Below, piece by piece: positions 1 through 11,600 of a DNA stretch of 64,000 nucleotides. The notes under the pieces are model-generated. The model searched no databases and was not told where the DNA came from. It was given only the letters and a program-made list of their open reading frames with translations. Made by a program: the position numbers and the translations under genes. Where the stretch lies: positions 133,954 to 197,953 of the forward strand of contig QAOA01000583.1 in the NCBI GenBank assembly GCA_003255065.1, read 5' to 3'. The DNA is from Cercis canadensis (Eukaryota > Streptophyta > Magnoliopsida > Fabales > Fabaceae). The stretch's first letter is position 1. Each line of letters begins with the position of its first letter.

Positions 1-183
1 AAAGGTCCTGGTGCTGACACGTCTAAGAGAGTTAAATGGCCTGGTGTCAGAGTGCTGAGTGCAGCAGAAACTAACGATTTCTATCCTCAGAGGTTCTATG
101 AGCTTAAGGATGCAGCTGTTAAAGATTCATGGATTTTTGCCTCTGGAGTCCCATACTCTCCTGGCCCCTTGGCTCAGATGTAG
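1..183 (+). CDS. 3' end of a probable pectinesterase-like gene (partial)
   Basis: An open frame runs from base 1 to a TAG at 181-183, about 60 codons, with its 5' part outside the window. The peptide starts KGPGADTSKRVKWPG and ends SWIFASGVPYSPGPLAQM. In plant pectinesterases (cell-wall pectin demethylation) the C-terminus has GPGA, then RV.W.G, then a W(I/L)...GVP(Y/F) tail, and all three blocks appear here in order. This part lies after the catalytic residues, so activity cannot be judged. The frame shows no disruption and its codon composition differs from the AT-rich sequence that follows, so it may be a live gene's last exon. The family call is from memory of the C-terminal pattern and is moderate. 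Confidence 0.5.
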   Translation, partial: KGPGADTSKRVKWPGVRVLSAAETNDFYPQRFYELKDAAVKDSWIFASGVPYSPGPLAQM

Positions 184-372
184 CTTCATTAGAAATGACT
201 ATATATAGTGTATTAGGCACATGTTGATTTAGTCGCCCATTATAGTGTCCCAATCTCATTGATTTCACAAAAGCACCTAAAGACTTTATCTGATTACCTA
301 GAGTGTTTTTTTTTTAATTTATTTTTTGGTCAAATGATTATTTTTTGTACGTATAAAATTATATCCCCAATA

Positions 373-1007
373 AAATTTACCTCATTACCCTCTACTAAAC
401 GCAGACAATCTTAAAATCCGAGACTAAATATGTTTTTTTGGGGTTTAAGGATTCTAAGATCATATTCATATACCATCCGTTGCACCCTTGTATTTATCAC
501 TGAAGTACGTATCCTTAAAAAACATTGAAATATATTAGTCGGTGGTTTTGTTTGTGTCACATGGATAAATTAAAAAGGATTCATATATCTTTCATTGATA
601 TTATATATATATATTCAAGGACAAAAAAAAATATTTTACTCTATATATATTTTGTTTGTTACCTATCAATCTTACAATCTAAAGTCCTTGCATGCCGACT
701 ATGTTTTTTGTTAATTAGATAATAAAAAATTACCAACTGTGGAGAAATTTACTTCATTACCCTTGACTAAACGCACAGTAAATCTTAAAATCCGAGACTA
801 ATATGTTTTTTTTGGGGATTTAAGGGTTCTAAGATCATATTCAATACCATCCGTTGCACCCGAATTGTATTTTTTCACTGAAGTACATATACTTAAAAAC
901 ATTGTAATATATTAGTCGTTGGTTTTGTTTGTGTCACATGCATAAATTGAAAGGATTCATCATATATATATCTTTCAGGGAAATTATATATATATATATA
1001 TGGACAA
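373..1007. repeat. Imperfect direct duplication of a ~255 bp segment
   Basis: Segments about 373-623 and 745-1007 are direct copies. They share, in order, cattaccct..actaaacgca, cttaaaatccgagacta, ctaagatcatattca, taccatccgttgcaccc, ttggttttgtttgtgtcacatg and a terminal (AT)n tract. They are separated by ~120 bp and differ by scattered substitutions and small indels. The second copy ends at the NBS relic. This is a local duplication of non-coding DNA; no transposon termini were seen. Confidence 0.75.
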
Positions 1008-1610
1008 GCCTAAGAACCATGTCAAGGTTTTGACTGAGGATGAGAGTGACACAGAAGTCAGGCATGGAGGAGGCTTTATTCTGATTTCCAGGCACATAAA
1101 TTCCACTCAGCTTGAGCTCTTCCAATCCAGAATAGTGTCAATCTTGAATGGGATAATGGAGGCATTAATAGATGATAATATCAATGTGATCGGAGTGTAT
1201 GGGTATAAAAATGATAGTCCTTTGGCCAGTCTATTATAAAATGTGTCAAGGAGAGCTAAAAGGGACAACTTATTTCATGTGGTTTTGATGATAAGTGTAA
1301 TGAAAATGCGAAAGTTGAGCGAACGTGTTAAGTTTCAGCTTTCAACGTGAAGAAGTTAAGATTAGATTTTATTTTTCAGCTAAACGTAATGAAAATATTG
1401 TAGAGCTAGATATGTGATCGAATAAAGAGGGAGCCAAAAATTATTGAGATGGCACTTAATTTGGCCAAATTAGGAATCCCATTTGGGGATTGTCACAAAG
1501 GTTGTAAAGTGATTCTGACATCTCAGAGCGAAGAGATACTATCCAACCAAATAAGTACTCAAAAGAATTTTAAGCTCTGATTCGGCCGAATAAATTTAAT
1601 GCTAGACAGG
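1000..1610 (+). pseudogene. CC-NBS-LRR (NLR) resistance-gene relic, NB-ARC part
   Basis: Frame pieces read SRIVSILNGIMEALIDDNI and NVIGVYG, the segment leading to the P-loop in At4g27190-like CC-NBS-LRR proteins. The GMGGVGKTT P-loop itself is replaced by YKNDSPLASLL and a stop. Further on, VSRRAKRDNLFHVV matches the post-P-loop helix (V.R.AK..LFD.VV), and around 1450-1560 ALNLAKLGIPFGDCHKGCKV followed by ILTSQSEEILSNQ matches the kinase-2/RNBS-B region (IGIPFG..HKGCK.LLTSRS). Several frame changes and stops are present and no LRR region follows. It is a dead fragment of a nucleotide-binding immune receptor gene. Order and spacing fit a single ancestral NB-ARC domain. Confidence 0.85.
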
Positions 1611-2535
1611 TATCAAGGTGTTTTTGCCATTTATGTAGAAGGCTTTCGTTGATGACTGTTGGGTAAGTCCATGTCAATTGTCTAAGAGAGAGAAGTATCT
1701 AACTGCAATTGGCTAAATTTTCTACCCTTTCTTTTGATTTTCCTTTATTTTGTTTGTAAATTATTATTTTGTGTACCTTTGTTGTAATTGTGAAATGTAT
1801 CATCATTTTATAAGTGGAACTATATTGAGACTAATAATTTCCGCAATATGCTTTTGGAATTCTTTTGTGATGCAGATGAATCCATCAATATGTCGAGTAC
1901 ACATGGTCATGAGTAACTTGATCACTGTTAGGGTTCTCAAGACTTTGTGTCAGTCTTAAGTACTGGTTGAATTACGTCTCATAATCGATACCATGTTGAG
2001 GTTTTGAGACATGCAGCATACTTTGATGGCAATTAATGGTTCCTCTATCTTGTTAATGAGCCAGTTTGTAAAGAGAAATCGTGGAGGACCGACATAGAAA
2101 GTAGCACAGTTGGATCACATATAATGGTACTATTTCCACTGCCACACTATGACATCACTGGCTTATGTCCATATTGTTCAAAGTGTTTGTGACAATGCAC
2201 GGATTTGCATCAATGAAGGGTGCAATTACTGCCATGATTCGGTATTTTCAACTGTATAGTCTGTATTGGACTGGGTCACTATAGACTTGTTGTCCCATGG
2301 ATTTTTAAAATTGTGGCCACAATAAAATTCTTGGTAATCAGCCTGAGAATCGTTTTCAAAATAATATTCTTCAATTAGTGTTGCCCATGTGGGAGAATGT
2401 TAAAATTATTTGTGTGGGCTGCCACTAATTGATGGTGGTTTGGTTTTATAAAACGGGCTGAATGGATCCATTGCAGAGAAAGCGCAAGCCAATTGTGAGT
2501 AATCACATTTATGGGCTTGTTATACCTTAATTTGA
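1611..2535. other. Non-coding stretch without a recognised feature
   Basis: AT-rich sequence after the NLR relic. A short peptide piece near 1630-1665 (CRRLSLMTVG) faintly recalls the GLPLA..TVG box of NLRs but is too weak to call. No other gene, RNA or repeat terminus was recognised before the CACTA terminus at 2536. Confidence 0.5.
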
Positions 2536-3202
2536 CACTACAAGAAAATTGTTGAATTTCAACAAAATATTTTTATTAGAATTTTGAATTCTTATAAAAA
2601 AAATTTATTGAAATTTTGAATTCTTACAATAATTCAAACGAAAATTTCATCAAAATTTTATCGTTAGAATTTGTTTTTGAAAAAAAAAAGTTCAATAAAA
2701 TGTTACCGTTAGATTTTTTTAATATATTTTAAAAAATATTTTTTTATTTTTTTAAAAAAATCAAAAATTATTTTTTGGGTTTTGAAATTTCAATGGAATG
2801 AAATTTCTATTAGAATTTATGAATTTTTTTTAGTAAATTTCTAAATAATATTTCTTAAAATTCAAAATATATTATCTACAAATATCTTTTTCATGAAATA
2901 ATTTCTATAACACAAATATCTAATTTATTAAATAATTCCTATAAATTAATAATGTATTGAGTACAAAAATTTAAATCTCAAATAATTACATCAAATTTAT
3001 TTTTAATTGTTCAAAATATATATTGTATAACAAGAGCACATCCTTCTCTCAACTAGATAAATACACTTGAGAATACTTTGGGGCATTTGTAGGACCCATT
3101 AATCTCAACATCAAATACACTGGACAAAATATCAGACTTAATATCTGCTTGACATGACCTCAAGCTTGAACAGTCAAACACATGTACTAAATCAACTGGT
3201 TC

Positions 3203-3704
3203 CTACCAGCTCTCTTTATTTTGCACAGATTTTTTTTTCTTACAAAGAAAGTCTACGGGTGGATTAACATCAAAGATGTTAAATGAAACAACTTCTGCAG
3301 AGCAAGGAAATTCTGTCTTCTCTAGGAACTTGGTCCAAGCACTACCATCAGAAAGTACAAGCACTAGAATGTGAGTCCCCTGCAAAACAAAAATGTAGAT
3401 GCAAGGGCCAAAATAAGTTATCAAAACAGATCAGAGACAACTATGCGAACTGCACACAGCACACAACACCATAATATCCAGACAGTTGATGATCAAAGCA
3501 TAACAAGAAGAAAGGAAAGCAATAATCACCTGTAATCAGAGGAAGCAAAAGAGCTTCGGAGTGGTATGAAAGCAAAAGTAGTATTTGTCTGGTAGGAGAA
3601 ATAAAAGCTTCCCGAAATTCCGAAAGGTTGAGTTGGACCTGAGATGGGTCCCATTTATGCAACTTCAGTACAGCAGGATCCTCACTGCCCAAGGGTAAAT
3701 CCAT
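3203..3704 (-). pseudogene. Captured host-gene fragment (two exons), family not certain
   Basis: On the minus strand a start codon at 3704 opens MDLPLGSEDPAVLKLHKWDP, with SEFREAFISPTRQILLLLSY and HSEALLLPLITG following, up to a splice donor at 3529 (ACAG/gtgatt). After an intron ending ttttgcag at 3380, a second exon (3379-3203) reads ILVLVLSDGSAWTKF and then FNIFDVNPPVDFL. The exon junction does not keep frame by one base, so the copy is probably non-functional. The N-terminal block recalls, from memory only, the start of plant spatacsin-like proteins; treat that as a guess. The fragment lies inside the CACTA element, inverted relative to the window, as expected for transposon gene capture. 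Confidence 0.55.
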
Positions 3705-4315
3705 TCTACTCCTCTAAGTGAACCAGAATGCATATTCATACAAGCAGGCAGTGGTAGTGGCTAAAAGTTGACTGTTATTTTCCTTCATTTTGATTTTTGA
3801 TTCCAAAATTGTGAAGAGCGGCTAAAATGTGTAGAAATTGATGTCAGCAGCCTAAAATCTACATATACAATGGGCAAAGTTGAAAACTCATGTAGGATGG
3901 GTTATTTCTTAGTTGTGACGTGTGAGGCTACTCAGGGAGTATATTTTGTTGGGATCAGCAAGTACTTTGCTGCAACAAAAGCGGAAGGCCTTCCATTTCA
4001 TTAACATTCTTAGGCAACCAAGGAAGCAAGGGACAGTTGTTCCTCCCTCCCCTGCCAAACAAAAGAGAAAAATGCACACACCCATATTCCAACTTAAATT
4101 AATGTAGGATCTTTCTAAGGGATCAGGATCTCAATGTATGAATTATCTAGAACCTATAAGAAACTTCAATGTCAGTCTTCACCTGAGGTTCAAAATATGC
4201 ATGGACAAAGAATGACTACTATGCATTTGCAGCATTTCTAGAAATCCATATATTACTTAAGCACTAAAGTATGTATATAACTGTGCTCTCACTGCCTCAG
4301 ATCACCTGTCAATAT

Positions 4316-4429
4316 TGTTGTCATTTATGGTTTTTTTCTAGCTGAAGGAGGACTTCTTCTCCTGCTCTTCCTCTCTACCCTTTCTAATGAAACTTGTTTT
4401 ATCAAAACAAAAAAAATGTTGTCATTTAT
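4316..4429 (+). mobile_element. Very short 5'-truncated LINE 3' end with target duplication
   Basis: An 88-bp insert (4329-4416) ends in a plant L1-like tail (taatgaaacttgttt, then an A-rich run). It is flanked by perfect 13-bp direct repeats TGTTGTCATTTAT at 4316-4328 and 4417-4429. Extreme 5' truncation, an A tail and a 13-bp duplication are hallmarks of target-primed reverse transcription. It lies inside the CACTA element and so inserted after, or was captured with, that sequence. Confidence 0.75.
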
Positions 4430-7147
4430 ATTTTGGTTGCTATGACTAGTTTCATCTATACTTCCAGATTCTATGTATCAATTTTCCTTCACAGAAACAA
4501 CATAACATTATGACAGACAAAATAAAATGCCCAAACTGTCATGGATTTTTTCAGTAATCTTGTCTATCACTTTGAGCTATTCCTGAGTATGTTAAGGAGG
4601 CATGGATTTTTCTCATAACAAAAAACAGACCCTTCAGCATATGTTCTCCCTTATGGAAACCCTTGCTTGTCTAATGCCTCTACTTCTATTGTCCATGCTG
4701 GTTTTAAATGGATGGTCTGTAAAGGGTATATGGAGAGATGATGGAGACTCAAGTTGGCCTGTAGTGGATTCTATACTCTACCAAGTCTGCATACTAAACA
4801 ATTAAGCATTTACAGATCAGAAATTGCAAGAAATGATTTAAGATTTGTGTAAGAGCGTCACATCCATTGCTGTTTCTGCAGATCTCAAAATCTAATAGAC
4901 TTATACCAAGGAGTTCTCAATACTTTAGAACATATTCAAAAACCCTTCTCCTTTAAAAGACAAGGATCCATAACAGCTTTGAAGTGCAAAGTCTGAACAA
5001 GAACCAAATGGTAAAACAGAAGTTGCAAGTGCATTGATGATTCAGCAGCGCTTTGAGAAACTGAAGTAAAGAATTATCTATTCATTTGATGTTAAAAACT
5101 ATAGATCACTTGTATTTATATACCATCATGCAGCACAGTAAGATTAATATCCTCCAACCACCTATATGTGTAATCGTATCAAACACCACCCAAAATAATG
5201 CAGGACAGAAAGCCAGAATAAAATCTACTGGCTTCAAGAGATAATTAGAAGGAAATACTAAGCAAAAAGATCCAAAACACAGCTGATAAGGGGACTGGTC
5301 TTGTGGTTAAGCAAACAGGAAATTAGAAGAAAACTTGTGATTGAATTATTCATCAATTTTTTAAAAGAAAGCATCACAGCCCATTAAATAGACCTTATAT
5401 ACTACAAGGATTAAGAATAGAGTCCTAATTTTGTAAGGATTGACACTTCCTACTACTACTCATATCATAAGGAAAACAAGGGCAGTAAGATAATTCTCTA
5501 AAACACCTAAATAACATAAACCTAATTCCAAATACTACCATGACCAGTAAATAAAAAATAACTGAATGACCCCTAATATTCCACCCTGATCTTTAAACTT
5601 AAGCTTTCTTGAAGCTAGTCCACCCTGCATCACAAATGCATGCAAATTTCTAGAGTTTCCAGCATCCGAAAAGAGTAAACTTATTAGAGTAGTTCAGGAT
5701 TCTACTACAAATTAAAAATAATTCATGGACAGATCTATAAGGCTTAAATGGAGCCAACTAGCTGGAAAATACTTTCATAATGGCCTTAGTCTGTCTAACA
5801 TGCTGGCTAGCAGAGACAGAGGATGTACTCAGTTTATGCATCTAGAACAGCTGATGGAGAATCAATACATGATGGGTCCATTAAAATGACTAAGTCTGGC
5901 ACTGTTGGAACTCCTTCTAATCTGATTAATACAAAAATTTCCCTCCTTTGACTCCCCCCCAACAAACAAAAAAAATTAAATTAAAAAATCAGAAGACTAT
6001 ACCAATATCAAGGGGGTTATGAGTCTCTGTGTCAATTTGAAATTTGACTTCAGCAGATGCAAGCTTTAGAGCCCCACTCTCAATATGCCTCAACCTCATT
6101 TAAGTATGTATAAGAAGGTAAAAGAAAAGAGGTGTAGATATGGTGGTAGTCATAGGAAGATAAATAGTAAAAAGTTACAGGCATTGTTCCCACATTTCCC
6201 AAATTGTGATACAAAAATAATTGCCTGGAAATTAAGTAAATAAAACAATTTAAAGATGAAACAAGTGGCGGCTCTATATATAAACAAGAGATGTATTGGT
6301 CTAACTTTACCAACTCTCAATCTCATCTGTTTGAAGTTTAACTCCCAAAATCAAATCTTATCCTTTACTAACATTGACATTAAAAATATTTGTGTGTGGA
6401 ATTAAAAATATTTGACAGATTGGTGGAGGGTCCAAAACATGTGCCAAACAGAATTGAAGTACTTTTGACAAATTATTTCTCATCAAATGTATGAGTTGCA
6501 GAAATATATTCAAGTTGAGTTAGGCAACTAAGCATCTCTTGTCATTTTGGAAGGTAAGAACAGTTTCTTGTGAAAGGATCAGTCAAACTGTCAATGGTCT
6601 TTAATTATCTTAATAAGGGAAAAGATAAGTTATTTGCATAATATCTATTTAATTATCTTGCTAATGAAATTGCTTAAAAAAATAAGGGAAAAGATACAAC
6701 ATTTTCAGTCTTCATTCTATCAGCCATCCCATTTTCATTTTTTCTACCAACCACACCAATCCAAACCATACTACGAGTGCTCTATTACTCTGTTTGATTT
6801 CCCAGTTAGTACAACCAAAACCCATTTGGTTTGGAGAATGTAAACCTAGACTTTGCATTCTGGTTCTGGTTATGAACCCCAAAATTCAAACACAAAATTT
6901 TTAGTTTGGCCCAAACACAAAATTGAAAACCCCAAAAAACAACATTAATCATTATTAAGTCTACGCCAGAACCAAAAAAAGCACCCCCAAAAATCAAAGT
7001 CACACAAGACGTGGGGGGCACCACACTTCCATGGCATCTTTGATCTTCTCATCTCACTTTCTTCATTCACAAAACACAATCTCAAATGCACCGAATAAGC
7101 ATGGAAACAGAAATGCACAAGTGAAGAAGAGAAATAGCATAACTCAC
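4430..7147. other. Internal CACTA sequence, no gene recognised
   Basis: About 2.7 kb of AT-rich sequence between the small LINE insert and the captured 5' exon. Short open frames (for example 4602-4805 on +, 6080-6313 on -) have no recognisable motif. Part of it may be a long intron of the captured gene, because a donor-like site at 7147 (minus strand) faces the exon starting at 3704. Confidence 0.5.
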
Positions 7148-7394
7148 CTGCAACACCCAGACACCAAGACAGCGACAAAGGCACAACAGAGACACCGGCG
7201 GCAGCGAGGCGATGGATTGAAGTCCGAGGATGGAGGAGAGTGCTAAGGCGAGAAAGGGAAGTTAGGGATTTCAGCTTGGAAGAGTCAAAGGACCAGAGAA
7301 GATAGGAGAAGGAGAGGATTTGAGCTGCAAATTTCTAAAGATCTAGTCGTAGTGGCTAGGGCGGAAAGGGAAATGGGGATTTCAGCTACAATGT
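7148..7394 (-). pseudogene. Probable captured 5' UTR exon of the same host gene
   Basis: On the minus strand the stretch is pyrimidine-rich and ends gtgtctgggtgttgcag before a strong donor consensus gtgagtt at 7147. No long frame crosses it, which suits a 5' untranslated first exon. It has the same orientation as the exons at 3704-3203, so the simplest reading is that the CACTA element captured a promoter-proximal piece of one gene. The MULE later inserted at the upstream edge of this exon. This link is inference. Confidence 0.4.
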
Positions 7395-7403
7395 GGATTT
7401 CAA

Positions 7404-7650
7404 GAGTAAAACCTCATTTTGGTCTCTCACTATATTGGGCGTTATCAATTGAGTCTCTCACTGCAAAAATAATCTAATCTAGTCCCTCACTGGTAAGTTT
7501 CGCTTCAATCAAGTCCCTCCGTCTAACCTCCGCTAAGTTGACTGATGGATATGCTGATGTGACCGTTAAAAAGCTTAGTTGTCACTGTTAAATGTCACGT
7601 TGCAGCCTGTGGAGAGCACCATTTGCTGACTGGGCAAGGACGACGTCGTT
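7404..7650 (+). repeat. MULE left terminal inverted repeat
   Basis: It starts GAGTAAAACCTCATTTTGG and pairs with 13703-13950 over its whole length, including ctccgctaagttgactga and aaaaagcttagttgtcactg. TIRs of this class hold transposase-binding sites and promoters, so the + gene at 7806 probably starts from here. Confidence 0.92.
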
Positions 7651-7805
7651 TGTCCCATATGAAATGCCCTTTAAGCATCATCTTCTACGTTGCAGCCAGT
7701 GGTCCAGTTGAAAAAGGCAGTCGAGGGAGAGAGGGATTTTCAATAGTTGCATTCTAAACCTTTAATCTACACCTTCAAGCTCTGCATTTTCAAAGAAAAA
7801 GAAGA

Positions 7806-8237
7806 ATGGGTAGTAGGGATTCATTTTCGAGTCACTCTTCATCTTCATATGCTGTTGGCGGTGGAAAGGTATGCGAGCATGACCTCCCCTGTGTGTTGCT
7901 GAAATCGAAGACATGAGCTAATCCAGGGAGGGAATTTCTGAGGTGCCCACTGTACAAGATAGCTGATTTGAGGTGTAAATTTTTTGAATGGGCGGATGGG
8001 TTGCAATCTGTTCATGCCATGGAAGATATTTCGGGTAGAGTTGGTTGCTTGGAAGGTCTCAAGGACAAAGTAATGGCTTTGGAAGAGTTTAAGTTGAAGA
8101 CAAAGAATGATTTGAAGAAAATGAAGGTCATTGCCATTGAACAGGATAAGACAATAGAAAAGGAGAAGTGTTGGGTTAGGGTGTTAGGGGTAATGCTTGT
8201 TTTGAGTTGGATTGTATTTGCTTTTCATGTCATCTAG
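7806..8237 (+). pseudogene. MULE-encoded GRF zinc-finger / coiled-coil / membrane protein (copy 1)
   Basis: The frame from ATG 7806 to TAG 8237 encodes about 143 residues with one internal TGA at 7914-7916. A Ser-rich leader is followed by a GRF-type zinc finger (CEHDLPC, then NPGREFLRCPLY, then LRCKFFEWAD). A charged, heptad-like region follows (GCLEGLKDKVMALEEFKLK, TKNDLKKMK), and then a C-terminal hydrophobic segment (VRVLGVMLVLSWIVFAFHVI) that could be a membrane anchor. In the related copy at 53930 the TGA position is GGA, in NTGANLGR, so the stop is a point change. GRF fingers bind nucleic acid in other proteins; the role here is unknown. It is convergent with the transposase, the position of mudrB in maize, but shows no recognisable similarity to MURB. 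Confidence 0.8.
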
Positions 8238-8689
8238 TTTAAATTGGGGTTGTTTATTGTTGTGTGCATTCCTTGCTGTCCTTTGTAGTTAATAGTAGAT
8301 GTGAGGCTTGAATAAAAAAAATTAACAGTAACTAATTGTGCTATTTTGTTGTATGTAATTGCAATTGACACATTTATGTGAAGAAATTTGTCAAACAATA
8401 TTGCAAAATCACACATGCATTGTCCAATATGTATGTATGTCTGTACAACGGAAAGAACCAATTCACAAATTTCTGGCAAAAAACATACACAAAAATTGGA
8501 AGCAATATATACCACTTTCTGGCAAATTACCAAAAATTCATCCTTACATATAGTTTGACAAAACAGATGAATAATACAATTTCCAAATGTATCACAAAAC
8601 CTCCCAATAATTACCACTCATGTAACAAAATCCCAAAATGTAACAATATTCCAAAATGTAAGTAATTAAATGCCAACATGAAATTATAA
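8238..8689. other. Spacer between the two convergent MULE genes
   Basis: AT-rich and non-coding, between the GRF gene stop (8237) and the transposase stop (8690, minus). A 127-residue open frame on the minus strand (8617-8234) and overlapping + frames show no motif and are taken as chance. Both 3' ends should be processed in here. Confidence 0.5.
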
Positions 8690-11600
8690 TCAATCTTTTG
8701 ATGCCCTTGTTGCAGTGACTCAAGTCCCCTTTCCTAGTGACCCAGTTCCATTTGTAGTTGGCCTATTTGTTGCATTACCCGGCTCATACCCATCTGTGGT
8801 GTTGCTTTGTACAGTCTCTTAGGACCCATGGACATAGGATCCAAATGCTCTTCTGACTTTTTTACTTGCTGCCTCCAGTGTTTGCCTCATTAAGGGTTGC
8901 ACATGGGTCTGCAGAAAGACAGGGCAAGGAAAGTGGCATTAAAAGAAACAATAGGTTTGATAGGTTAACCCTAGAAGACCTCACTTGTTGGCTACCGTCC
9001 AGTGTAGAAGCTGAAGAACCTTCACCAGTATGCCTTTCTGCTGCAACAGTGGGATTCTCACTAGCTCCATGTACTGTACTTGATGTCTATTTATGTATGA
9101 TGAAATATATGTCAGATGTAGAAAACTAGAATCAAATTTAGTAAGGTATGGAATTAAAATGGATTCACCTTAGGTTTTTTAACTTTTTCCGCAGGAGGCC
9201 CCTTGCAATTCCTTCTATTATGTCCATCTCTGCCACACTTTGAGCATGTATGCACTAATCTTCTTTGCATCTTGTATGGATTAATAGCTTGCGCTTGTTG
9301 TTGTGCTTCTTGTCTTCCTTCCATCTCCACAGGATCCTTTTTCCTTTGAGTTTTGGGTCTGCCAGCTGGTCGTCTCAAGGGGGGTGGCTGAATAGGATCA
9401 AGTCCTGTAGATGGCCACAAATTTCTGCCATTAATAGCATCTATGAAAGGAGTGTATGCAGCCCTGAATGCAGCAGTCCTCAAATAAGGATGAACAAATT
9501 TGTCAGCATTTTCATGGTGCCAGGAAATAGCACAAATGGCATGCACACATGGAATACCACAAAGATCCCAAACTCTACAGGTACATGTCCCTTCCTTAAT
9601 ATTCACCACAAATCTAGTGTGTGAATCAACAGAGATCTCAAACTGAGCTTCATCTGGGTCCCCTATCCAATGAGGTAACCACTGCCTGCTGTCCCACATA
9701 AGTTTTGAAAGTAAATGTTTGGGCTTAGGACAAATTTCCTCCTTCAATTTGTCCACTTTCTTTCTGTTACCAGTCATCTTGTTCATGATGTAAAGCCTAA
9801 TGTCTTCCAACATTGACACAATAGGCTGACCCTTTGCCACCAAAATCTTGCTGTTGAACTGCTCACACATGTTGTTGGTCAAGACCTGACTCTTGGAATG
9901 TGTACTAAATGCAGCTCTAGTCCACATTCTTGGATTAATCTTGTTCAGATAATCCCAAGCATGGTCATTGAGATCCTTCAACTTCTGCATGTTGTCATTA
10001 AATGTCTTCATGGTAGTAGATCTTGCACAAGCCCACAACATGTCTTTGTACTGTTTTCCTTTAAAGTTTCTGGCAAAGTTAGTGTAGATATGCCTCACAC
10101 AATACCTGTGTTCCACCTCCGGCAATATAGATTCAAAAGTTGGCACCAAGCCCTGCACAAGCGCACAAATCAGAATCCAGCATGTATGGACTTGCAAGAA
10201 AACAGAGACAATATTAAGTGTTTAAGGCCAGTGAGTTATTACCTTTTACCTATCACTAATGAATGTCCACCTACGATCTCTCCCAATGTCTTCAAGTAAT
10301 AGGGACAGGAACCAAGTCTATGTTTCCTTTGTCTCCCTTCCAACAACTGCTATTGCAATTGGAAAGAAGCCATTGTTACCATCTTGTCCAATAGCAGCCA
10401 AGAGAACACCCCCGTAGTAGCCTTTCAAAAATGTCCCATCCACTCCAATAATAGGCCTGCAACCAGCTAAGAACCCTTGCTTACAAGCATCAAAGCATAT
10501 GTAAATGCTACCAAAGGTAGGCATCAAGTGAAGTTGCGGTCTGTTCACAGTTAACTTAATAGTGTTCTTCTTGTTAGAGTTCTTTAACTCTTCACAATAA
10601 TCCCACAGCCAAGCATACTGCTCTCTTTCACTTCCTTCCATTATTTGTTGTGCCTTACTCCATGCTCTGTAAGCCTTGGGTACAGCCACATTCATGGCGT
10701 ACGTGTTCCTTATGTGATTGATAACATCAATGCCTGTTGGCCTTGAAACTATTCCGAGAAAGTCAATCAACTTGTTCGCAAGCCACTTAGAGCTAGCTTG
10801 TGGCATCTTCAATGAGCGAGAGCAGTTGTGATTTGGGTTGAATATCTTCACTTGAAAGGACTGAATATCCTTAGCCCAACTGCACAAAATCTCCCATGGA
10901 CAAGTATTTTTTTCACCTCACTCTGCACCTCACTGCATCATTCTTCACAAACTTGACCTGCCTTCCTTCATGCACTGTGTAGTCTCTCACAGCTTCCTTA
11001 AAGCTTGCCAAGTTCTTGAACACCATCCCCACCTCAAATGTCACCTTCCCATAAGCCACGTTCTCATTAAACTCAGGCCACCTCATCTTATTTTTCTAAC
11101 CTTCTTCTTCATCAGACTCTGTACAACTCATCAATTCTTCACTTTCATATGTATCGTCACCCTCAAATGGATTACCTTGAAGCCCATCATCTGCTTCATC
11201 ACTAATAGCAACACTCTTGTTCAATTGCACTTTATTGCATGGCTTCCATTCTGTGTACATCTCAAATATGTCATCATCTCCTTCGTCTGAGCCACTATCT
11301 GCCATTGCATATGTCTCATCCTCACTGTCATCCTCTTCCTCCGTTATGTGCCCTTCATCATCATCAATGCATTCCTCCAAGTGAATGTCCTCATTCTCTG
11401 TGTGCCCTGCCCCTTCATGTCTGTGCCTGGTGTCTTCATCTACATCCCTGTCCTCACAGTCCTCATTGTCCCTCTGATCTTCTGCTACCCTTCCTACTTC
11501 CTCATTCTGCCTCTCTCCTTTAACATCCTTATCTTCTCTGTCTGTATCCCTATTCTCAGCCTCTGCATCTCTATTTTCACCCACTGCATCCCCTCCCACT

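Noticed and set aside
9265-10299. Plus-strand frames of 119-133 codons.
   Set aside because: They are shadows of the minus-strand transposase exons.
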